Shown here piece by piece: positions 1 through 4,226 of a stretch of DNA of 6,460 nt. The notes beneath the pieces are model-generated. The model was not told the origin of the DNA and searched no databases. It saw only the letters and a program-made list of their open reading frames with translations. The position numbers and the translations under genes are program-made. How positions within the stretch are numbered: position 1 is the stretch's first letter; every line of letters begins with the position of its first letter. Source of the stretch: CAZAPV01 sp964487195 (GTDB lineage Bacteria > Patescibacteriota > Patescibacteriia > SG8-24); assembly GCA_964487195.1 (NCBI GenBank), contig CAZAPV010000046.1:1-6460 (forward strand), given 5' to 3'.

Positions 1-670
1 TCTTGGGGCCCGCGACCATGCCGTCCTTGGTGACGTGGCCGATGAGCAGCACCGGCGTCGAGGATGATTTCGCGTACGCGACGATCTTCGCGAGCGCGCC
101 GCGGATCTGGTTCACCGCGCCCGCCTCCGACGGGATGTCGTCGCTTTTGAGCGTTTGCACGGAATCGATGACGACGAACGACGGTTTTTCGCGTTCAAGC
201 GCGGCGACGATCATTTCCACGGCGGTTTCGTCGGCGAAGAACAGGTTGTTCGCACGGATGCCGAGCCGGTCGGCGCGGAGCTTCACCTGGCTCGCGGATT
301 CCTCGCCGGAGACGTAGATCACCTTGCCGCCCGCCGCGGCGAGGCGGTCGCACAGCGCGAGCGCGAGCGTGGATTTGCCGATGCCGGGCTCGCCGCCGAC
401 GAGCGTCACGGAGCCCGCGACGATCCCGCCGCCGAACACGCGGTCCACTTCGCCGATCCCGGTCGTCATCCGTCGCGCGTCATCCGCGGCGATCTCACGG
501 AACGACGTCACCTTCGCCGGCGCGACCGTCGCAGCGGCCGTTTTCGTCTTCGCCGGCGCGGACGCCACTATCGTCCCCCACGCGTCGCACTCCAAGCACT
601 GCCCCGTCCATCGCGGGCTTTGCGCGTCGCAGTTCGTGCAGACGTAGAGCGTGGCGGTTTTCGATTTCAT
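1..670 (-). CDS. radA: RadA/Sms DNA repair and recombination ATPase, 3' end cut off by the window
   Basis: RadA is a RecA-like cytoplasmic ATPase that acts as a DnaB-type hexameric helicase on recombination intermediates, in repair and in natural transformation. The reading frame is open from an ATG at 670 to the window edge, giving the first 223 residues; the family is usually about 450 long. Visible in order: a four-cysteine zinc finger (C11-x2-C14 and C25-x2-C28, with the typical RWTGQC context), an Ala/Lys/Thr-rich linker at about 36-55, the Walker A motif GEPGIGKST at 93-101, the SGEES motif at 121-125, a Walker B strand ending in D169, and GHVTKDG at 211-217 followed by AGP. The RadA-specific KNRFG motif and the C-terminal Lon-like domain would lie beyond the window. 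The start fits because the zinc finger begins ten residues in. It begins 6 bases after the stop of the pilin/transglycosylase gene, with no clear Shine-Dalgarno sequence, so it is probably read from the same transcript. Identification is firm. Confidence 0.96.
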   Translation of the reverse strand, partial: MKSKTATLYVCTNCDAQSPRWTGQCLECDAWGTIVASAPAKTKTAAATVAPAKVTSFREIAADDARRMTTGIGEVDRVFGGGIVAGSVTLVGGEPGIGKSTLALALCDRLAAAGGKVIYVSGEESASQVKLRADRLGIRANNLFFADETAVEMIVAALEREKPSFVVIDSVQTLKSDDIPSEAGAVNQIRGALAKIVAYAKSSSTPVLLIGHVTKDGMVAGPK

Positions 671-676
671 GCGTCG

Positions 677-1900
677 TTATTTCGCGCAATTATACGTTTG
701 TTGCAGGCGCGGGAATGCGCCGATAGCGTACGTCACCACTTCTTTTGCGTCCATGCCGTAGCACGGCGCGTCGCTTCCCGGGCAGTGGCCGACGAATTCC
801 GCCCGACTGTTGATTTTCGCATCGGCGCACTCATATGTCGGCGCGCAGGCGGACTTGCCCGCTTTTTCTTTGCCCGCGATCGCGACGATCGCGGTGGGGA
901 CGCACGCTTGTTTGAGCGCGGCGTCGACGCCAATCGCGGACGCGTCTTTGAGAGAAACCGCTTGCGGCGTGCAGCTGTGCGCGTGTTGCCAATTTTGGAT
1001 GGAACCGCTGCCCGCGGAAAAATTCGCGAGCGCTTCGGTGCCGCCGCCCGGGCCGAACTGCGCTTTCAGGATCAGGGCGCCGGCGAACGTGCTTCCCGCG
1101 GCGTTCGTGAGCATCCATTGTTTTTTCGCTTGTACCAGTTGATCGGTGTTTCCGCCCGCGGGATCCGCTTTGGGGTAATCCGAAAATTTTGATCGCAGGA
1201 CGTTGTTGAACGCCGTCCCTTCTCTTATATTGTTGATCCAGACTTGGCAAGGACCGTAGGACGTCGCGGTGTCGATGCCGGTGCCGCCGTACATGCCGCT
1301 CCATGATCGGAGACGCAAGCCGGATTCATGCTCGCAGATCGAGAGGAGTGCGCACGCGTCGATATTCAATTGTTTCGCGGCGTCGATGATGCCGTTCACG
1401 ACCGCCGGGTCCGCCGGTCCGTGCCCCGGACCAGGTTTGCCGCCGGACGTATCCACTTCGAACGGGATCCCTTTCACGACCGAAATATGGAGCGCGTTGA
1501 AAGAAACGAGATCGGGATTGATCGTCACCAGGATGAGGTACGAGCCGAGCGAGAGCGCCAAACCGATGACCGCGTTCGTGACCCGTTTTTTTCCGGCGCC
1601 GGCGCGGGTGGCGTCGCCGCCGGCGGTGAGGTACTGGAATCCGCCGACGATCATCATGATGCCGGCGAGGAACGCGGCGATGGCGACGCCGTACTTATAA
1701 AGACCGCTCAAGTAATCGCCGATCCAGGGGATGTCGATGTACTGCGCACCTTCGGATCCTTGCACCTGCACGTTCGAAAATTGCACCGTCGGGATCGGGA
1801 TTTCGAGCGTCGGTTTGAGCGGTTCGGTGTCGGCGAGCGCGCCGCCGGCGACGAACAGCAGCGGGAGGAGCAGCGCGAGCGTGGCGAAGAGGCGGCGCAT
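677..1900 (-). CDS. VirB2-like pilin fused to a lytic transglycosylase domain, secreted and cysteine-rich
   Basis: This 407-residue protein joins two parts usually made by separate T4SS genes. Residues 1-23 are a signal peptide (MRR, a Leu-rich core, ALA before D24). Two membrane helices at about 69-92 and 107-127 flank a basic loop containing GKKR, followed by TINPDL; this is the pattern of VirB2/TrbC-like pilins. After a Gly/Pro linker (about 152-163) comes a lysozyme-like fold with all three family-1 lytic transglycosylase motifs: E192-S-G with the presumed catalytic Glu, SYGPCQV at 214-220 (equivalent of the GLMQ motif), and ANFSAGSG at 292-299 (equivalent of AYNAGPG). Ten cysteines (183, 189, 218, 310, 333, 352, 358, 373, 380, 405) all lie after the helices. 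With a cleaved signal and two helices, that part should face outside. Likely role: a membrane pilin-like subunit that also cuts peptidoglycan. The gene starts one base after the DsbA-like stop (TGA-T-ATG). Pilin and transglycosylase assignments rest on motifs; the function of the whole is inferred. Confidence 0.85.
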   Translation of the reverse strand: MRRLFATLALLLPLLFVAGGALADTEPLKPTLEIPIPTVQFSNVQVQGSEGAQYIDIPWIGDYLSGLYKYGVAIAAFLAGIMMIVGGFQYLTAGGDATRAGAGKKRVTNAVIGLALSLGSYLILVTINPDLVSFNALHISVVKGIPFEVDTSGGKPGPGHGPADPAVVNGIIDAAKQLNIDACALLSICEHESGLRLRSWSGMYGGTGIDTATSYGPCQVWINNIREGTAFNNVLRSKFSDYPKADPAGGNTDQLVQAKKQWMLTNAAGSTFAGALILKAQFGPGGGTEALANFSAGSGSIQNWQHAHSCTPQAVSLKDASAIGVDAALKQACVPTAIVAIAGKEKAGKSACAPTYECADAKINSRAEFVGHCPGSDAPCYGMDAKEVVTYAIGAFPRLQQTYNCAK

Positions 1901-1901
1901 A

Positions 1902-2582
1902 TCATTTTGCGGGCGGATTTTTCGTTTCGGCGATCCCGGCCTCGACGAAGCCGCGCAGCTGGTCTTCGGAGATCGCGCCGGAGACGCGGCGGCTGCCGAT
2001 GAACAGGAACGGCGTGCCGTCGATCTGGAGGCGCTGTCCCTCTTCGAAGTCGCGCTCGACCATTCCCTGGTCGCGCTTCGTCACCATGCAGTTTTCGAAC
2101 GCCGCCACGTCGAGGTTCAGCTGTACCGCGAGCGGCGTGTACGCGTTCGCATTGAGCGACGCCTGGTTGGCGTACAAGAGATCATGGTATTCCCAGTACG
2201 CGCCCTGGTCGCCGGCGCAGCGCGCGGCGATCGCCGCGGCCATCGCCTCCGGGTGCGCTTTCTCGTTCGGGAAATCCTTCCAGACGACGCGGACGTCGGT
2301 CGGATGTGCCTTCAGCACGGCGGCAAGCGACGTCTGCAGATCGCCGCACGGGGCGCAGAGATAATCGCCGAATTCCACGATCGTCACCGCGGCATCCTTG
2401 TTACCTTGAATCGGGTTGCCGAAAATCACCGTCGGTTTGTCGAGCGGGGTGAGCGTCGAGACCGCGTTGTCGTTCGCGGACGACTGTTTCGCCGGCGAAA
2501 GCGAGGCGATGCCGAAGATGATGAGCATTGGAGCGGCGACGAGCACCGTCCCCGCGAGGAAGAGATTCGACGGGCGCGTCAT
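1902..2582 (-). CDS. DsbA-like membrane-anchored thiol-disulfide oxidoreductase
   Basis: This is a 226-residue thioredoxin-fold protein of the DsbA/BdbD type, which forms or exchanges disulfides in exported proteins. An N-terminal membrane helix at about 8-28 would anchor it with the catalytic domain outside. The VEFGDYLCAPC strand places the active site at C76-A-P-C79, and T190-P191 in GTPFLFIG is the cis-proline loop. A second cysteine pair, C122 and C165, sits in the helical insertion (RCAGDQG and FENC contexts), as in many DsbA-like proteins. DsbA of E. coli has CPHC, so CAPC suggests a different redox potential. I chose the ATG at 2582 because the frame upstream of it overlaps the propeller gene and is Arg/His/Pro-rich shadow sequence, while the helix starts at once after this Met. 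Its ATG overlaps the propeller stop (ATGA), which implies translational coupling. No DsbB or VKOR partner lies in the window. Likely clients are the cysteine-containing neighbours, which is an inference. Confidence 0.9.
   Translation of the reverse strand: MTRPSNLFLAGTVLVAAPMLIIFGIASLSPAKQSSANDNAVSTLTPLDKPTVIFGNPIQGNKDAAVTIVEFGDYLCAPCGDLQTSLAAVLKAHPTDVRVVWKDFPNEKAHPEAMAAAIAARCAGDQGAYWEYHDLLYANQASLNANAYTPLAVQLNLDVAAFENCMVTKRDQGMVERDFEEGQRLQIDGTPFLFIGSRRVSGAISEDQLRGFVEAGIAETKNPPAK
2579..2582 (-). other. ATGA stop/start overlap between the propeller and DsbA-like genes
   Basis: The ATG of the DsbA-like gene (2582-2580) overlaps the TGA stop of the propeller gene (2581-2579). The 18 bases before the ATG hold no Shine-Dalgarno-like purine run, so terminating ribosomes probably restart here. 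This would tie the amount of oxidoreductase to that of the propeller protein. Confidence 0.85.
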
Positions 2583-3781
2583 TGCAGTTGGATCTTGTTG
2601 ATCGTTCCGTTCGTTTGGTCGACGAAGTAGAGCGCGGTGCGGTCCGGCGTGAGCATGATCTTGCCGATCGTGTGCGACCCCTCGGGGATCGCGACCTGCG
2701 TCTGGAGGCCGGTCGTCAGATCGATTCGGAAAATGTTGTCCGGGGTGTCGTTCGCGACGTCCGGCTGGAGTCCCGCGCCGCGCGGGAGCGATTGCGGCAC
2801 GGCGCAGTACAGCGTCGTGTCGGTCGCGAACGTGCATTTGTCCGCCCAGGTGTTCACGTTCAGGTTTTTTCGGTTGCGGCCGATGTTGTCGCCCTGGCCG
2901 TCGACCACCCAGAGCGACGGTTTCCAGTCCGTGCCGCTGCCGGCGGCGCTGTACAGGAGCTGCTGCCCGGATGGGGTCCAGAGCGGACGGAAGTCGAGCC
3001 CTTCCACAGTGAGCGACTTGAAGTTTTCGCCGTGCTGGCCGAGCAGGTAGATCTCCTGGCTGTCCGCGCCGAACGTGCGGCCGGTCGCGGCGGTCGCGAT
3101 CACCTGGTTATTCGGCGACCACGCGGTGATCACTTTGTCGGCGTTGTCGCCGAGTTCCTGCACCGCGCGGGCGGCGGAGCCGTCGGGATTCGACACGACG
3201 AGGAATCGGTTATTCGAATCGACGGCGATGCTTTTCGCGACGATTTGCGTCCCCGTCGGATTGAAACTGAAATCCTCCCAATGCTTCGGGAGCGTCACCT
3301 GCTGGCCGGTGGAGAAGTCGAAGTAGATTTTGGAACCGTCGGGATACTCGATGATCGCCTTGTTGCCGCTCGAAGCGAATGTGGCGTTGCTGACATTGTA
3401 GAACGTTTTATCGGAGAGCGGGGAGACGGTGCCGTTGGCATTCATCCTGTAGAATTTGCCGTCGTTGCGATTGTAGTAATCGAGCGCGCCGGTCGCGCTC
3501 ACCGATGCGCCGATCGTCGTCGCGGGAACGATCGGTGTGACGAGGGTGACGCCGCCTTGCGCTATGGCGGTGACGCCGGGCGGGAGCGTGGTCGGGGTCG
3601 GCTGCGCGCCGGTCGGGGGAGCGTTGATCGCGGTCGGCAGCCCGCCGCCGGGGACGTTCGCGTTGACGTTCGCCGTCGGGACGGTCGGCGCGGCGGCGCG
3701 GAAAAACAGCCAATAGATCGCGAACGCGATCCCGGCCGCGACGGCGAGAAATCCGAGAGCGAGAAGGAGACGTTTGAACAT
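2579..3781 (-). CDS. Membrane-anchored beta-propeller protein (TolB/PD40-like), function unknown
   Basis: The 400-residue product starts MFKRLLLALG and has one membrane helix at about 5-27. A Pro/Thr/Ala/Val-rich spacer follows at about 29-97, long enough to hold the rest away from the membrane. From about 98 onward there are repeated beta blade units with the WD40/PD40 look: FSFNPTGTQIV (171-181), ITAWSPNNQVIATA (218-231), RPLWTPSGQQLLYSA (265-279) and MLTPDRTALYFVD (376-388), so a propeller is likely. Only two cysteines remain, C316 and C326, close enough to pair. No catalytic motif is visible; such domains usually bind proteins or glycans. An in-frame ATG at 3835 would add 18 residues inside the preceding gene. 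I prefer 3781 because the Lys-Arg plus hydrophobic helix starts there and the ATG follows the upstream stop by one base (TAA-T-ATG). The 3' end overlaps the DsbA-like gene by four bases. The fold is fairly sure; the role is not recognised. Confidence 0.82.
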   Translation of the reverse strand: MFKRLLLALGFLAVAAGIAFAIYWLFFRAAAPTVPTANVNANVPGGGLPTAINAPPTGAQPTPTTLPPGVTAIAQGGVTLVTPIVPATTIGASVSATGALDYYNRNDGKFYRMNANGTVSPLSDKTFYNVSNATFASSGNKAIIEYPDGSKIYFDFSTGQQVTLPKHWEDFSFNPTGTQIVAKSIAVDSNNRFLVVSNPDGSAARAVQELGDNADKVITAWSPNNQVIATAATGRTFGADSQEIYLLGQHGENFKSLTVEGLDFRPLWTPSGQQLLYSAAGSGTDWKPSLWVVDGQGDNIGRNRKNLNVNTWADKCTFATDTTLYCAVPQSLPRGAGLQPDVANDTPDNIFRIDLTTGLQTQVAIPEGSHTIGKIMLTPDRTALYFVDQTNGTINKIQLQ

Positions 3782-3782
3782 A

Positions 3783-4226
3783 TTACAAGATGTTAAGCAG
3801 AACGTGCAGTCCGGTAGTCGCGGGACAGAGGACATCCACGCTGCACGCTATGATGCCGATGAAGGCGGAGACGAGCGCGAGCAGGAAGAGAAGGTACAGT
3901 TCGAGGAGGAAGAGCAGCAGCCACTCGAACACGTAGATTTTTTCGCCCAGCCACCACGCCTTTATATAATACCAGTGAATCGCGAAATAGGATGCAAAGG
4001 TGTAGTCGAGCCAGACCGTCCCCCAGAGCGGCGCGATGGCGATCTTTTGCGAGACCTGCTGCGCGGCCTGAAGCACTGCTTGTGCCTGCGCCGCCGCGTC
4101 GACCGCCGGTTCCTCATCCGCGGCCATCGCTCCCGGACCGGCGCGCAGCGCGCCGGCGAGACGGTCGCGTTCGAGATCGCTCTCCCAGCGGCGCTCGTCG
4201 TCAGACGTTGTGTTTCTGTCGGGCAT
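3783..4226 (-). CDS. Small aromatic-rich membrane protein, function unknown
   Basis: I do not recognise this 147-residue product. Residues 1-60 are soluble: a charged head (DDERRWESDLERDRL) and then an Ala/Gln-rich stretch (about 43-60) likely to be helical. Residues 62-94 are rich in Trp, Tyr and Phe (three Trp and four Tyr among them) and may be a membrane-surface or re-entrant segment. A strong membrane helix follows at about 98-127, then a short tail with C128 and C134. With a single crossing and the charged head inside, both cysteines would lie at the outer face. I chose the ATG at 4226; a TTG at 4244 would add six residues, and an ATG at 4127 would remove the charged head. The chosen start overlaps the clpC end by 26 bases, and the stop lies one base before the propeller start. 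Position and real-protein composition support a true gene; it is probably an accessory subunit of the envelope module. Confidence 0.75.
   Translation of the reverse strand: MPDRNTTSDDERRWESDLERDRLAGALRAGPGAMAADEEPAVDAAAQAQAVLQAAQQVSQKIAIAPLWGTVWLDYTFASYFAIHWYYIKAWWLGEKIYVFEWLLLFLLELYLLFLLALVSAFIGIIACSVDVLCPATTGLHVLLNIL

Noticed and set aside
876..883. GCGATCGC palindrome, also seen at 2227-2234, resembling the cyanobacterial HIP1 repeat
   Set aside because: I noted only these two, both inside coding sequence of a GC-rich genome where Ala/Ile/Arg codons readily create it; the gene content does not suggest a cyanobacterium.
155..1192. A 345-codon plus-strand frame
   Set aside because: It runs across both radA and the fusion gene on the opposite strand and encodes Arg-rich sequence with no recognisable domain.
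2583..2837. A longer N-terminus for the DsbA-like gene from an upstream start
   Set aside because: The extra 85 residues are Arg/His/Pro-rich, lie wholly inside the propeller gene in another frame, and would bury the anchor helix; the ATG at 2582 with the ATGA overlap fits better.
2861..2880. T run (TTTTTT) that could be part of a terminator
   Set aside because: It lies in the middle of the propeller coding sequence, has no stable hairpin next to it, and is on the wrong strand for a minus-strand terminator.
2528..3796. A 422-codon plus-strand frame over the propeller gene
   Set aside because: It is Arg/Asp/Val-rich antisense sequence spanning a gene junction, while the minus-strand frame has an anchor helix and blade repeats.
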